From contig NZ_CP097116.1 in NCBI RefSeq assembly GCF_024029335.1, positions 1,178,001-1,242,000 on the forward strand: a stretch of DNA of 64,000 nucleotides, written 5' to 3'. Positions 25,660 through 38,760 of this stretch are shown here, in pieces (position 1 is the first letter of the stretch; every line of letters starts with the position of its first letter). This DNA comes from Fructilactobacillus myrtifloralis. Its GTDB lineage: Bacteria; Bacillota; Bacilli; Lactobacillales; Lactobacillaceae. The position numbers and the translations under genes are program-made. The notes under the pieces were generated by a model. It searched no databases, was not told the DNA's origin, and worked only from the letters and a program-made list of their open reading frames with translations.

Positions 25660-25688
25660 TTGACAAGCAAAATTGATGCTCGTATAGT
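25660..25688 (+). promoter_or_regulatory. sigma-A type promoter of the DHA2 exporter operon
   Basis: TTGACA at 25660-25665, 17-bp spacer, TATAGT at 25683-25688. Confidence 0.8.
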
Positions 25689-25722
25689 AACTGGTAGACT
25701 TTAAAAAACTGGAGGTATTTCA

Positions 25723-27189
25723 ATGAGCGAAAAACAAACCGTTGATGCGAACGGACGCCCGTATAATCGAACAATCTTTGTGCTCATCTTATTGGTGGGT
25801 GCGTTTGTCGCCGTTTTAAACCAAACTATTTTGGGGACGGCATTTCCAACGTTGATGCAGGCGTTTCACGTTAGCACTTCGACCGTTCAATGGTTAACCA
25901 CCGGATTTATGATGGTAAACGGAATTTTAATTCCAGTGAGTGCGTGGCTGACTGGAAGAATGAACACCAAGTGGTTGTATTTAGGTGCGATGCTAATTTT
26001 TGAAATTGGGACCATTTTAGCGGCCTTTGCACCAACCTTTAGCGTGTTATTCATTGCCCGCCTTATTCAAGCCGTGGGAGTGGGGGTCATTATGCCGTTG
26101 ATGCAAACGATCCTACTCTCCATTTTCCCTGCTAACGAACGGGGAGCGGCGCTTGGAATGGGTGGAATTGTCATTGGATTAGCTCCGGCGATTGGTCCCA
26201 CCTTGTCCGGTTGGATCATTGATAATTACTCCTGGCGGCTGATTTTTGAATTATTAATTCCAATTGCAGCGTTTGTGTTGATTGCAGGATTATTCTTCAT
26301 TAAACCCGTTTTACCAACGCACAAATCAAAGTTGGATTACATTTCGTTAATTCTCTCGACCATTGGATTTGGTTCCGCCCTGTACGGGTTCTCCAGCGTT
26401 GGGAACGATGGTTGGGGAAGCGCCACGGTAATTTGGTCGCTATTGATTGGAGCCTTTTTCATTGCCATCTTCATTTGGCGGCAACTACACCTGAAGAATC
26501 CGTTCTTGGATTTACGGGTTTTAAAATCATTTGAATTTAGTGTCTCAACCTCCCTGGCCTCCATTGCCTTCATGGCGATGATCGGGGTCGAAATGGTGCT
26601 GCCCCTCTACTTGCAGATTGTTAAGGGGATGACGGCCTTCCATTCCGGACTAACTCTGTTAGGAGGAGCCCTGATGATGGGGATAATGAGTCCCATTACG
26701 GGAATGTTATTTGATAAATTTGGAGCCCGGCGCTTAGCCATTTGTGGGCTGTTCTTACTTTCCGTGGGAACTTTTCCGTTTATGTTTTTAACGGAAGACA
26801 CTTCCAATGCTTACATCATGGTTCTTTATGGAGTTCGAATGTTTGGGATTGCCATGGTGATGATGCCGGTCACAACTTCTGGAATGAACGCTTTGCCAGT
26901 CCAGAAGATGGGGCACGGAACGGCCGTTAACAACACAATTCGGCAAATTTGTGGTTCAATTGCGACGGCGGTCATGGTTTCGATCTTATCGAACGTCACC
27001 AAAAACAACATGCCTAGTGGAACCTTAAAGGTAAATGATCCGATTCATTTTCGTGATTTAGCCATTTCGGCAACCTTGAAGGGGTATACGGCCGCCTTTG
27101 GAATTGCCTTTCTGATTTCTGTGATTGCCTTCATCGTGGCCTTTGCGTTGAAAAAGGGTCCGGTAACGAAAGGGGGAGACGAAGAATGA
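25723..27189 (+). CDS. MFS multidrug exporter, DHA2 family (EmrB/QacA/LmrB-like)
   Basis: A 488-residue proton-coupled drug exporter with 14 predicted membrane segments. Typical elements are LNQTILGTAFPTLM at helix 1, the motif-C region GLAPAIGPTLSGWII in helix 5, ARLIQAVGVGVIMPLM, and SWRLIFELLIPI. It is preceded by a consensus promoter and overlaps the following DUF4811 gene by 4 bp, the usual pairing in lactobacilli. Substrate specificity cannot be predicted. Confidence 0.92.
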   Translation: MSEKQTVDANGRPYNRTIFVLILLVGAFVAVLNQTILGTAFPTLMQAFHVSTSTVQWLTTGFMMVNGILIPVSAWLTGRMNTKWLYLGAMLIFEIGTILAAFAPTFSVLFIARLIQAVGVGVIMPLMQTILLSIFPANERGAALGMGGIVIGLAPAIGPTLSGWIIDNYSWRLIFELLIPIAAFVLIAGLFFIKPVLPTHKSKLDYISLILSTIGFGSALYGFSSVGNDGWGSATVIWSLLIGAFFIAIFIWRQLHLKNPFLDLRVLKSFEFSVSTSLASIAFMAMIGVEMVLPLYLQIVKGMTAFHSGLTLLGGALMMGIMSPITGMLFDKFGARRLAICGLFLLSVGTFPFMFLTEDTSNAYIMVLYGVRMFGIAMVMMPVTTSGMNALPVQKMGHGTAVNNTIRQICGSIATAVMVSILSNVTKNNMPSGTLKVNDPIHFRDLAISATLKGYTAAFGIAFLISVIAFIVAFALKKGPVTKGGDEE

Positions 27190-27956
27190 TTTTTGTGATT
27201 TTAATTGGAACGGTTCTTGCGTTTTTCCTGTGTTTTAATTTAATTCCGAATCATAAGGTTGCCAACGTGACGGGTTGTGTAGCTGGTTTCTTAGTAATTG
27301 TGACCGTTTTGAGTATCATTGGGAATTTTCATTACCACTGGGGAATGAAAAAAGCGACGGTTGAAACGACCCAATCGTTTACCTCTATTAACCGGCAACT
27401 TAACATGGTGTTATACCAAAAGCTCGGTAAGCAGGGGAACGAACAGGTTGTGATTTACAAGCGGACTGCTAGTCAAAAGAAACCGACGACCACTCCCGCG
27501 GTGCAGACGCACAACGTGATTCATCATGAAGGTACCAAGAATCGATTAGTAACCCAAAAGCAAGAGTGGGTATATAAGAATAATTTTTACCGGATGTTAT
27601 TTGGGTTAGCGCAAAAGGAAACCTTTATTAATCGGACCAATACCTTTTACGTGGCACAAGATTACCTTGTGATGACGCCCAACCAGGCGAAAGAATTTGG
27701 CAAGCGGATGCAACAGGCAGCCGCTGGCTTACAAAAGCAACAACAAAACCCCGCTGCGCAAATGGCAGTTCAACAACAAGCGCAACAGTATGTGCAGGGT
27801 AAATTAGCAGCTGAGTTGCAAAAACACCCGCAGCTTTCAGACCAGCAACGCCAACAATTAATGAAGAAGTGGCAGACTGAATTTAAGCAACAGTTAAAAC
27901 AGAAGGCCCAACGGCAACTGGCTGAACAGGTTGCACAATCCATGCATTTAAAATAA
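27186..27956 (+). CDS. DUF4811 family membrane protein
   Basis: A 256-residue protein translated from an ATG that overlaps the exporter stop by 4 bp. Two membrane helices at about 2-17 and 27-46 precede a soluble domain with a conserved KNNFYRMLFGLAQKETFINRTN-type core. A Gln/Ala-rich coiled-coil tail occupies about 175-256. DUF4811 proteins occur next to DHA2 exporters in Lactobacillaceae, suggesting an accessory role that has not been established. Confidence 0.85.
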   Translation: MIFVILIGTVLAFFLCFNLIPNHKVANVTGCVAGFLVIVTVLSIIGNFHYHWGMKKATVETTQSFTSINRQLNMVLYQKLGKQGNEQVVIYKRTASQKKPTTTPAVQTHNVIHHEGTKNRLVTQKQEWVYKNNFYRMLFGLAQKETFINRTNTFYVAQDYLVMTPNQAKEFGKRMQQAAAGLQKQQQNPAAQMAVQQQAQQYVQGKLAAELQKHPQLSDQQRQQLMKKWQTEFKQQLKQKAQRQLAEQVAQSMHLK

Positions 27957-27962
27957 CTGACA

Positions 27963-27991
27963 AAAGCTCTCAAGCGATTGAGGGCTTTTTT
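27963..27991 (+). terminator. terminator after the DUF4811 gene
   Basis: Stem 27963-27973 with 27978-27988 (one G-U pair), loop GCGA, T run. Confidence 0.85.
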
Positions 27992-28042
27992 GTTTGGGGG
28001 AACTTAGGCGGTAAATTTCATTAGTAAAATTCAAAATTATGG

Positions 28043-28071
28043 TTGACTTTGGGCTTAGATCGAGGTATGAT
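28043..28071 (+). promoter_or_regulatory. rRNA operon promoter
   Basis: TTGACT at 28043-28048, 17-bp spacer, TATGAT at 28066-28071, about 165 bases before the 16S gene. The stretch from here to 28233 is the rRNA leader. Confidence 0.85.
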
Positions 28072-28102
28072 TATTTATGCACTCAAGAGCAGTGCGAAAG
28101 TA

Positions 28103-28116
28103 GTTCTTTGAAAACT
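28103..28116 (+). repeat. rRNA leader element, first copy
   Basis: GTTCTTTGAAAACT occurs in the 16S leader here and again in the 16S-23S spacer at 29883-29896. This TTCTTTGAAAACT element is usual in Firmicutes rRNA leaders and spacers and probably takes part in antitermination or processing. Confidence 0.7.
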
Positions 28117-28233
28117 GAACAAGATTTTGATTACAAAAGTGTAAGGAATTTTTAGACGGAAGTTTAAAAATTAAACAATTGCGAAGTCAATTCGCTTTAA
28201 GAAACAAATCAAGTAGAGCTAGTAAAGTTCTCA

Positions 28234-32938
<4,705 letters not shown>

Positions 32939-33008
32939 AGGAAGAACAATGGTGACTCAGCAGAAAATAATATTAGCTAGTTTTGAGGGAACGAAGTTCA
33001 CTCAGAAG

Positions 33009-33125
33009 TGTGGTGGCGATAGCCTAAAGGATACACCTGTTCCCATGCCGAACACAGAAGTTAAGCTTTAGCACGCCAAAAGTAGTTGGGGGATCGCCCC
33101 CTGCGAGGATAGGACGTTGCCACGC
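33009..33125 (+). rRNA. rrf: 5S ribosomal RNA
   Basis: About 117 nt, with the conserved CCTGTTCCCATGCCGAACAC block near 33038 and terminal helix GTGGTGGC/GCCAC. It follows the 23S gene by 70 bases. Confidence 0.95.
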
Positions 33126-33136
33126 TAACTAAAAGA

Positions 33137-33170
33137 CGCTTTCGAAGCAATTCGAAGGCGCCTTTTTTTT
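33137..33170 (+). terminator. rRNA operon terminator
   Basis: Stem 33137-33146 with 33151-33160 (one G-U pair), loop GCAA, then a run of eight T. Confidence 0.88.
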
Positions 33171-33174
33171 AAAC

Positions 33175-33204
33175 AAAAAAGAGGATCTGTACATACAGAT
33201 CCTC
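33175..33204 (-). terminator. terminator of the minus-strand 46-residue gene
   Basis: GAGGATCTGTA (33181-33191) and TACAGATCCTC (33194-33204) form a perfect stem. On the minus strand it is followed by six T, so it terminates the small gene described next. Confidence 0.85.
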
Positions 33205-33215
33205 ATTGGTGGTAC

Positions 33216-33356
33216 TTATTTGTCGATTTTGTCTTTTACTTTATCGACTGCTTCTTTCGAAGCCTTCTTTGTGTCATCAACAACATCTTTAGCGCCATCT
33301 TTTACTTTGCTAAAAGCTTCGGAAGCACTTTGTTTTAATTTGTCAAAATCAGCCAT
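33216..33356 (-). CDS. small Lys/Asp/Ala-rich amphipathic protein
   Basis: A 46-residue gene with ATG at 33356 preceded by AAAGGAG at 7-8 nt and followed by its own terminator, so it is very likely real. The product begins MADFDKLKQSASEAF and continues with KVKDGAKDVVDDTKKAS and KEAVDKVKDKIDK. It is strongly helical and amphipathic, with an 11-residue-like periodicity reminiscent of LEA-type or CsbD/YtxH-like stress proteins. No Cys, Trp or membrane segment is present. A protective or stress role is inferred from composition only. Confidence 0.75.
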   Translation of the reverse strand: MADFDKLKQSASEAFSKVKDGAKDVVDDTKKASKEAVDKVKDKIDK

Positions 33357-33425
33357 GGTTATCACTCCTTTATCGGTTTGGTATCATTTTAAGCATTAAT
33401 GGCGTTAATTGCAATCTAAAATCGC

Positions 33426-33449
33426 ATTCAGTACTGAATATGTTAAAAT
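33426..33449 (+). promoter_or_regulatory. palindrome and extended -10 before tRNA-Thr
   Basis: ATTCAGTACTGAAT (33426-33439) is a perfect 14-bp palindrome directly upstream of TGT-TAAAAT (33441-33449), an extended -10 element. It occupies the -35 area of the tRNA promoter and the upstream region of the divergent small gene, so it may be an operator. Confidence 0.4.
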
Positions 33450-33455
33450 ATGAAT

Positions 33456-33528
33456 GCCGCTTTAGCTCAATAGGTAGAGCACTTCCATGGTAAGGAAAAG
33501 ACTCCGGGTTCGAATCCCGGATGCGGCT
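33456..33528 (+). tRNA. tRNA-Thr (anticodon GGT)
   Basis: A 73-nt cloverleaf: acceptor GCCGCTT/ATGCGGC, D stem GCTC/GAGC, anticodon loop ATGGTAA giving GGT, T stem CCGGG/CCCGG with loop TTCGAAT, discriminator T73. CCA is not encoded. Two positions do not pair: 6-67 (U-U) and 27-43 (C-A). The gene is isolated, with its own promoter, 330 bases after the 5S gene. Confidence 0.92.
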
Positions 33529-33556
33529 TATAATTAGTTGAAAGGAGCACATGACC

Positions 33557-33964
33557 ATGCTAAAGGAATTCAAAGCCTTCATTTCTAAGGGGAACGTGAT
33601 TGACATGGCCGTCGGGGTTATCATCGGCTCGGCTTTTACGGGAATCGTCAGTTCGTTAGTTAAAAACATTCTGAATCCTTTAATTGGGTTGTTCATCGGT
33701 AACATCGATTTGTCCTCCCTCTCGTTTAAAGTTGGAGGCGCGACCTTTCGTTACGGAGTGTTCTTAAATGCGGTCATTAACTTCTTTATCATTGCCTTTG
33801 TGGTTTTCATGATTGTGAAAATCTTAGGGAAAATGCGCTTACGGCAGGATCAAAAGAAGCCAACGCCCAAGAGCGAACAGTATTTGGCAGAGATTGTAAC
33901 CCTATTGAAACAGGAACAAGGTCAGTCTAGTCCGACTGATACAGAAACAAAAAATCCTAAATAA
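33557..33964 (+). CDS. mscL: large-conductance mechanosensitive channel
   Basis: MscL opens under membrane tension to release solutes during hypo-osmotic shock. The 135-residue protein starts at the ATG at 33557, 9 nt after GGAG; the ATG at 33551 is too close. The typical N-terminus MLKEFKAFISKGNVIDMAVGVIIGSAF includes the pore-lining first helix. A periplasmic loop (about 45-68) and a second helix (72-95) follow. The C-terminal helix bundle is followed by a short polar tail. Confidence 0.96.
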   Translation: MLKEFKAFISKGNVIDMAVGVIIGSAFTGIVSSLVKNILNPLIGLFIGNIDLSSLSFKVGGATFRYGVFLNAVINFFIIAFVVFMIVKILGKMRLRQDQKKPTPKSEQYLAEIVTLLKQEQGQSSPTDTETKNPK

Positions 33965-33966
33965 GC

Positions 33967-34010
33967 AAAAAGTGGCCGGATTCAGTTTGCATGAGTCCGG
34001 CCACTTTTTT
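33967..34010 (+). terminator. terminator after mscL
   Basis: A long stem, 33967-33984 with 33992-34009 (one G-U pair), then T run. Confidence 0.9.
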
Positions 34011-34017
34011 AGTTTTA

Positions 34018-34157
34018 TAATCCGTACAAGTTATTTTGCAGCAGAACCAGCGACATCATTTACCAACATTTTTGAAGCGGATACGACTCAGTTACGGGAT
34101 TGGAAAGTTCAATTCAACCCCAATGCTGGTGACCTTTGTCCACTGTCTGCGGTCTAG
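34018..34157 (+). pseudogene. possible 3' remnant of a protein-coding gene
   Basis: Between the mscL terminator and the convergent helicase terminator, the plus-strand frame ending at TAG 34155-34157 reads as protein-like sequence (FTNIFEADTTQLRDWKVQF, then NPNAGDLCPLSAV). No ribosome binding site or start lies in front of it. I do not recognise the parent family. Confidence 0.25.
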
Positions 34158-34168
34158 CACAATTGATT

Positions 34169-34200
34169 AAAAAAGCACTTCATTATGAAGTGCTTTTTTT
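34169..34200. terminator. bidirectional terminator overlapping the helicase 3' end
   Basis: AGCACTTCAT and ATGAAGTGCT form a tight stem flanked by A and T runs. On the minus strand it includes the last codons and the stop of the helicase gene. Confidence 0.85.
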
Positions 34201-36474
34201 TGTTAATAATGATTGCGCAAAGGCCGAGTCCGGAATCAAGTTCGTGATAGTACCTATGCTCAATAACGCCAAATGGTGCATGGCCCGGGTCATCATAGTG
34301 TATAAAATTCCGAGGTCGTGGGAATTCGGAAAGTTATGGTTGGAGACGTCCCAGGCGATGACGGAGTCAAATTCTAACCCCTTAGCCAGGTAGACCGGCA
34401 CAATTACCACTGCTTTATTGAGTGTTCGGGCCTTGTCAGTAACTAGCAAACAGTCAAACTGATGCCGCAGAGCTTGGTAGACGTGTTCGGCCTCTGCCTG
34501 GGTTTTGGTAATGATGGCGACCGTTTCATGCTGGTGCAACTCCCTGGTAATGATATGCTGAGCCGTCGCTAACAGGTGTTGTTCATCTGGAGCCTCCGTG
34601 TAGGTTGGCAGGTCACCCGCCCGGTTAAAGGCCTCGATGTGGTCTCCCGCCGGAAGGATGCAACTAGCCAGGGTCGTAATTGGATAGGTAGACCGATAGG
34701 ACCGGTTTAAGTTGATTAACCGGGGATGGCGCACCGGGAGCGCTGCTTGGAGTCGTTTTAACAAGGCGTCCGCCGTTTCAACGTCCTTAAACAGTGCTTG
34801 CTCGCTATCCCCAATCAAGTTGAACTTGGCCCGCGTGAAAGTGAGCTTTAGATACATCAGTTCTGCAACGGAGTAGTCCTGAACCTCATCAACAAAAAGG
34901 TATTTAATCCGGTGGTTGTGATTTTCCCCGGTAAATTGATCCCGTAAAAAGAGCAAGGGGGCCGCATCCACCAGTTGCAGGCGGTGATACTCTAAGTTGT
35001 TTTGAAAGGTCTGAACGGTCTGGGTCCAGTCAGTGGCAGTAACTTCCGGTGGGAGGTCGACCTGTTGCAAAAAGTCCAGGTACTGGGCCGTGGCATCCCA
35101 AAATTGATCGTTATAAATGGCATCATACACCACTCGGAGACGGTCCTTGACCAGTTTTTGGGCGACATAGGTTTGTTCTGCTTCAAAGTCTGCAAATTCA
35201 CTGGGATCCGTGTCACCGAGATAAGCCTGGTACTGCTCTTCGGATAGTTCGTCCAGCGCATCTAATACCCACTCTTCGCCCAGTTCATCCTTAATGCGGG
35301 CCTTGAGCCGTTTGATGAGGGTATTCTTGGTCCGCAGAAATTTATCAGCCAGCGGAAGCCGGGGATTTTGGTGGCCATAGATGGCCCGGATTTCACTCGG
35401 TTCAAAGAAAATCTCACCTTGAAAGTACAACGGCGCCACCTGCAGTTGGTCGGGCGTGAGTTGCTTGAGGTAACTACTAATTGCATCCATAAACGGTTGA
35501 CTTGCTTTAAAGGCAGCTACAGGGGAAAAGCGGCGGTCGTGTTCATAACGTTCAAACCGTGTCTGCACCTGCAACCCCTCTAGTCGTTGGGCAAAGAAAG
35601 TCTGTAAGGTAACTTGGCGCATGTTACGTTCCCCAAGGCTCGGGAGAACGTCCTTAATGTAGTTTGAAAATAACAGGTTGGGAGAAAAGAGCAGGATTTG
35701 GTTGGCGTTTAGGTCATCGCGACTATGGTACAGCAAAAAGGCGATGCGCTGGAGCAGGGCTGAGGTTTTTCCCGAGCCGGCAACCCCTTGAACGACCAAC
35801 AGATCACTACGGACGTCTCGGATAATGTCATTTTGTTCACGCTGAATCGTGGCCACGATGTTTTGCAGTTGCTCGGAACTTTTGCCTCCCAGCGTTTCCT
35901 GCAACATTTCGTCACCCACGGTTTCGTTGGTATCAAACATATGCAAAATCTGGCCATCTTTAATTTTAAACTGGCGCTTGTGGGTTAACGTGGTGGTGCG
36001 CTCGCCGTTGGGCGTTTGGTAGTGCACCGTTCCTAGGGTTCCGTTGTAATACACACTGGAAATTGGAGCCCGCCAGTCGTGAATTAAAAACTCCCCTTGG
36101 TCGTCCATGAAGGAGGCCGTGCCGATGTAGAGCGGTTCAGAACTTGATTCACCCGGATCCTGAACGTCGATGCGTCCGAAGTAGGGCGAATGGGCCAGCT
36201 GCTGGTAGGTGGCCAGTTGTTTTTTAACAATGGCTTCGTTTTCGACCGTCCGGTTCACGAGGTTTCGTTGCTGTTGCAAGTCGGCCTTCGTTTCAATGCG
36301 GTCATCGGCTTCTAGGTAGTTAACGGACGTGTTGATGCCGTAGTTTTTTTGGACCCGTTCGGATTCCGCCCGGGCCTTTTCCACCTCTGCTTGACTCTGT
36401 TTAATTTTGTGGTGAAGGAGGTCCGTCACGTGGGTAACCCGGCGCCGTTCGGCCTGCTCTTCTTGTGGATTCAT
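34183..36474 (-). CDS. helD: HelD-type superfamily 1 helicase (RNA polymerase recycling factor)
   Basis: HelD proteins use ATP to release stalled RNA polymerase from nucleic acid. The start at 36474 follows GAAGGAGC and gives 763 residues, close to the usual size. The N-terminal about 60 residues form a charged coiled coil that inserts into the polymerase channel in known members. Walker A GVAGSGKTSALL is at about 230-241, Walker B DEVQDY near 525, and the late helicase motifs YRSTYPI and KGLEFDSVIAWD are present. It is divergent from trpS, separated by about 290 bases that contain the T-box. Confidence 0.9.
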   Translation of the reverse strand: MNPQEEQAERRRVTHVTDLLHHKIKQSQAEVEKARAESERVQKNYGINTSVNYLEADDRIETKADLQQQRNLVNRTVENEAIVKKQLATYQQLAHSPYFGRIDVQDPGESSSEPLYIGTASFMDDQGEFLIHDWRAPISSVYYNGTLGTVHYQTPNGERTTTLTHKRQFKIKDGQILHMFDTNETVGDEMLQETLGGKSSEQLQNIVATIQREQNDIIRDVRSDLLVVQGVAGSGKTSALLQRIAFLLYHSRDDLNANQILLFSPNLLFSNYIKDVLPSLGERNMRQVTLQTFFAQRLEGLQVQTRFERYEHDRRFSPVAAFKASQPFMDAISSYLKQLTPDQLQVAPLYFQGEIFFEPSEIRAIYGHQNPRLPLADKFLRTKNTLIKRLKARIKDELGEEWVLDALDELSEEQYQAYLGDTDPSEFADFEAEQTYVAQKLVKDRLRVVYDAIYNDQFWDATAQYLDFLQQVDLPPEVTATDWTQTVQTFQNNLEYHRLQLVDAAPLLFLRDQFTGENHNHRIKYLFVDEVQDYSVAELMYLKLTFTRAKFNLIGDSEQALFKDVETADALLKRLQAALPVRHPRLINLNRSYRSTYPITTLASCILPAGDHIEAFNRAGDLPTYTEAPDEQHLLATAQHIITRELHQHETVAIITKTQAEAEHVYQALRHQFDCLLVTDKARTLNKAVVIVPVYLAKGLEFDSVIAWDVSNHNFPNSHDLGILYTMMTRAMHHLALLSIGTITNLIPDSAFAQSLLTKKSTS

Positions 36475-36547
36475 GGTTGATGCTCCTTCGTTTAACAATC
36501 GCTCATCATTCTAAGGGGAAAACCCGACCGTGTCAATTTCTGTGCCT

Positions 36548-36752
36548 TTGACATGGGGGCCAAAAAACCCTAAAATAACAGTGAAGTTGAGTAGTGGTGT
36601 CACTAAAACAGAGAGGTTAGACTAGCTGAAACTAACCGGACAACACGAACTGGAAATTCTAATTTTTGATAATCTGAGTGGCATTAAGTTGCAATATAGG
36701 TGGTACCACGTTGAGGCGTCCTATTGATTTTGAATCAATAGGCGCTTTTTTA
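36548..36752 (+). promoter_or_regulatory. T-box riboswitch controlling trpS
   Basis: Promoter TTGACA (36548-36553), 17-bp spacer, TAAAAT (36571-36576). The leader carries the T-box sequence AGGTGGTACCACG (36698-36710), which binds the uncharged tRNA acceptor end. It ends in a terminator hairpin (36715-36747, one bulge) followed by T residues to 36752. A TGG codon at 36651-36653 (GAAC-TGG-AA) is a good specifier, matching tRNA-Trp. Uncharged tRNA-Trp should promote readthrough into trpS. Confidence 0.93.
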
Positions 36753-36767
36753 GAAAGGAAGATTAAC

Positions 36768-37784
36768 ATGACCAAACCAATTATTTTAACGGGTGATCGC
36801 CCGACGGGAAAGCTCCATATCGGCCATTACGTTGGGTCATTGGAGAACCGGGTTAAACTACAGAACACGGGGAAGTATGATCCCTACATTATGATTGCTG
36901 ACATGCAGGCGTTGACTGATAACGCTAGAGATCCCGAAAAGATTCGCCAGAGCCTCTTTCAGGTTGCTTTGGACTACCTAGCCGTGGGCATAGACCCGAA
37001 GAAATCAACGATCTTTGTGCAGTCCCAAATCCCCGCTTTAAACGAACTGACCATGATTTACATGAACCTCGTGAGCGTAGCCCGCTTGGAACGTAACCCA
37101 ACCGTAAAGCATGAGATTCAGCAAAAGAGCTTCAAGGAGAGCGTGCCCGTGGGCTTTTTAACGTATCCGGTGAGTCAAGCGGCAGACATTACGGCCTTTA
37201 AGGCAACGGTGGTCCCGGTTGGTGACGATCAGGAACCAATGTTGGAACAAACCCGAGAAATTGTGCGCAGCTTTAACCGGGCCTACCACACTGACGTCTT
37301 AGTAGAGCCGGAAGGGTATTTCCCCCCCAAAGGTGAGGGACGGATTCCAGGCTTAGATGGGAACGCCAAGATGAGTAAGTCGCTCAATAATGCGATTTAC
37401 CTCTCGGACAGCGCCGATGAGATTCAAAAAAAGGTGATGTCTATGTACACGGATCCCAACCACGTTCACGTTGAGGATCCGGGTCAGGTTGAGGGAAATC
37501 CGGTCTTTACCTACCTAGATATCTTTGCTCCTGATCAACAACACGTCGCTGAATTAAAGGAACAATATGCCCACGGTGGTTTGGGAGATGTTAAAATTAA
37601 GCGATACTTAAATGAAGTCCTCCAAGCGGTTTTAGAGCCAATTCGGACCCGTCGGGAACAGTATGCTCAGGATCCAGCTCAGGTCGCAGCGATCTTACAA
37701 GCGGGGAGTCAGAAAGCTAACCAAGTGGCAGAACAAACTCTGGATGAGGTTCGCAATGCCATGGGGATTAACTATTTTGCCTAA
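36768..37784 (+). CDS. trpS: tryptophanyl-tRNA synthetase
   Basis: This enzyme charges tRNA-Trp. From the ATG at 36768 (after GAAAGGAAG) it has 338 residues. An in-frame ATG further upstream lies inside the T-box and is rejected. Class I motifs are present: [10 protein letters not shown] near the N-terminus and AKMSKSLNN near residue 200. The region [19 protein letters not shown] is typical of bacterial TrpRS. It is controlled by the T-box upstream. The ppx gene follows closely. Confidence 0.96.
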   Translation: MTKPIILTGDRPTGKLHIGHYVGSLENRVKLQNTGKYDPYIMIADMQALTDNARDPEKIRQSLFQVALDYLAVGIDPKKSTIFVQSQIPALNELTMIYMNLVSVARLERNPTVKHEIQQKSFKESVPVGFLTYPVSQAADITAFKATVVPVGDDQEPMLEQTREIVRSFNRAYHTDVLVEPEGYFPPKGEGRIPGLDGNAKMSKSLNNAIYLSDSADEIQKKVMSMYTDPNHVHVEDPGQVEGNPVFTYLDIFAPDQQHVAELKEQYAHGGLGDVKIKRYLNEVLQAVLEPIRTRREQYAQDPAQVAAILQAGSQKANQVAEQTLDEVRNAMGINYFA

Positions 37785-37811
37785 CAGGTCCAGGTGACAA
37801 AGGAGCGTCCC

Positions 37812-38741
37812 ATGGAAAACTTTGTAATTATTGATATTGGGTCCAATTCGGTCCGGATGGCCATTTACGCCATTGACGAGGCGGGTCATTACCAAGAAAT
37901 CAAACGCATGAAAAGCGCTGCCCGGCTGTCAGAGGGAATGGGACCACACAATATTCTCCAATTTTCGGCAATGAAACGGACGATTGCAGCCCTGCGCCGG
38001 TTTCAAAGTGAATACGAAAAACTACCGAACGTGGTGGTCCGTGCCATTGCCACCGCGGCCGTGCGTCAGGCACAAAACCAAACTGATTTTTTGCAGAGCA
38101 TTAAAGCGGAGCTCGGAATCGACGTGCGGGTTTTAACCGGGAAACAAGAGGCTTATTTCGATTACCAAGGCGTTGTTAACCGGATTAAGGCTCGTGACTT
38201 TGTGTTGATGGACATCGGTGGCGCTAGCGTGGAAATTGTCCACGTGCGGAACCGCCAGGCAATCAACTACGTGAGCATCCCGACCGGAGCCGTTAAACTT
38301 ACGGAACAATTTCACCTGCAAAATCAGGTGCAAGCGGCAGACTTATTTGCGGCGCAACAACACATTATTGAACAGTTCAGTAAGATTGGGTGGCTAGGGC
38401 ATCCAGCGCACTACCCGATTGTCTTAATTGGCGGGGCAGCTCGGACCCTAGCACGGATTAACCGGCGACGCCAGCACTTTCGACGGGTCGATGAAATTCA
38501 AAACTACCAATTAACGCGGAAACAGGTGGATCAAACCATGCGCGAACTCCTGAGCAAACCCCTTGCCAAGCGCCAACTGATTAACGGCCTCGAGAGTGAC
38601 CGGGCGGATGTGATCATTGGAGGATTACTTAACCTAACGGCCGTTATGGATTTCATTGATTCCAAACGGGTCATCTTTTCAGACGGTGGAGTCCGCGAAG
38701 GGGTAATTAACGAATACTTAGAACAACGAACCAAAGTTTAA
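37812..38741 (+). CDS. ppx: Ppx/GppA-family exopolyphosphatase
   Basis: An ASKHA-fold phosphatase that removes terminal phosphate from polyphosphate or pppGpp. The ATG at 37812 after AAAGGAGC gives 309 residues; the upstream GTG is not supported. Motifs are IDIGSNSVRM (phosphate 1), ATAAVRQAQN, LTGKQEAYFDYQG, LMDIGGASVEI (phosphate 2) and LIGGAARTLARI. It has the short form without the C-terminal HD domain. It precedes mvaA by 19 bp. Confidence 0.9.
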   Translation: MENFVIIDIGSNSVRMAIYAIDEAGHYQEIKRMKSAARLSEGMGPHNILQFSAMKRTIAALRRFQSEYEKLPNVVVRAIATAAVRQAQNQTDFLQSIKAELGIDVRVLTGKQEAYFDYQGVVNRIKARDFVLMDIGGASVEIVHVRNRQAINYVSIPTGAVKLTEQFHLQNQVQAADLFAAQQHIIEQFSKIGWLGHPAHYPIVLIGGAARTLARINRRRQHFRRVDEIQNYQLTRKQVDQTMRELLSKPLAKRQLINGLESDRADVIIGGLLNLTAVMDFIDSKRVIFSDGGVREGVINEYLEQRTKV

Positions 38742-38760
38742 AGGAGAGGAGGAACGCGCG

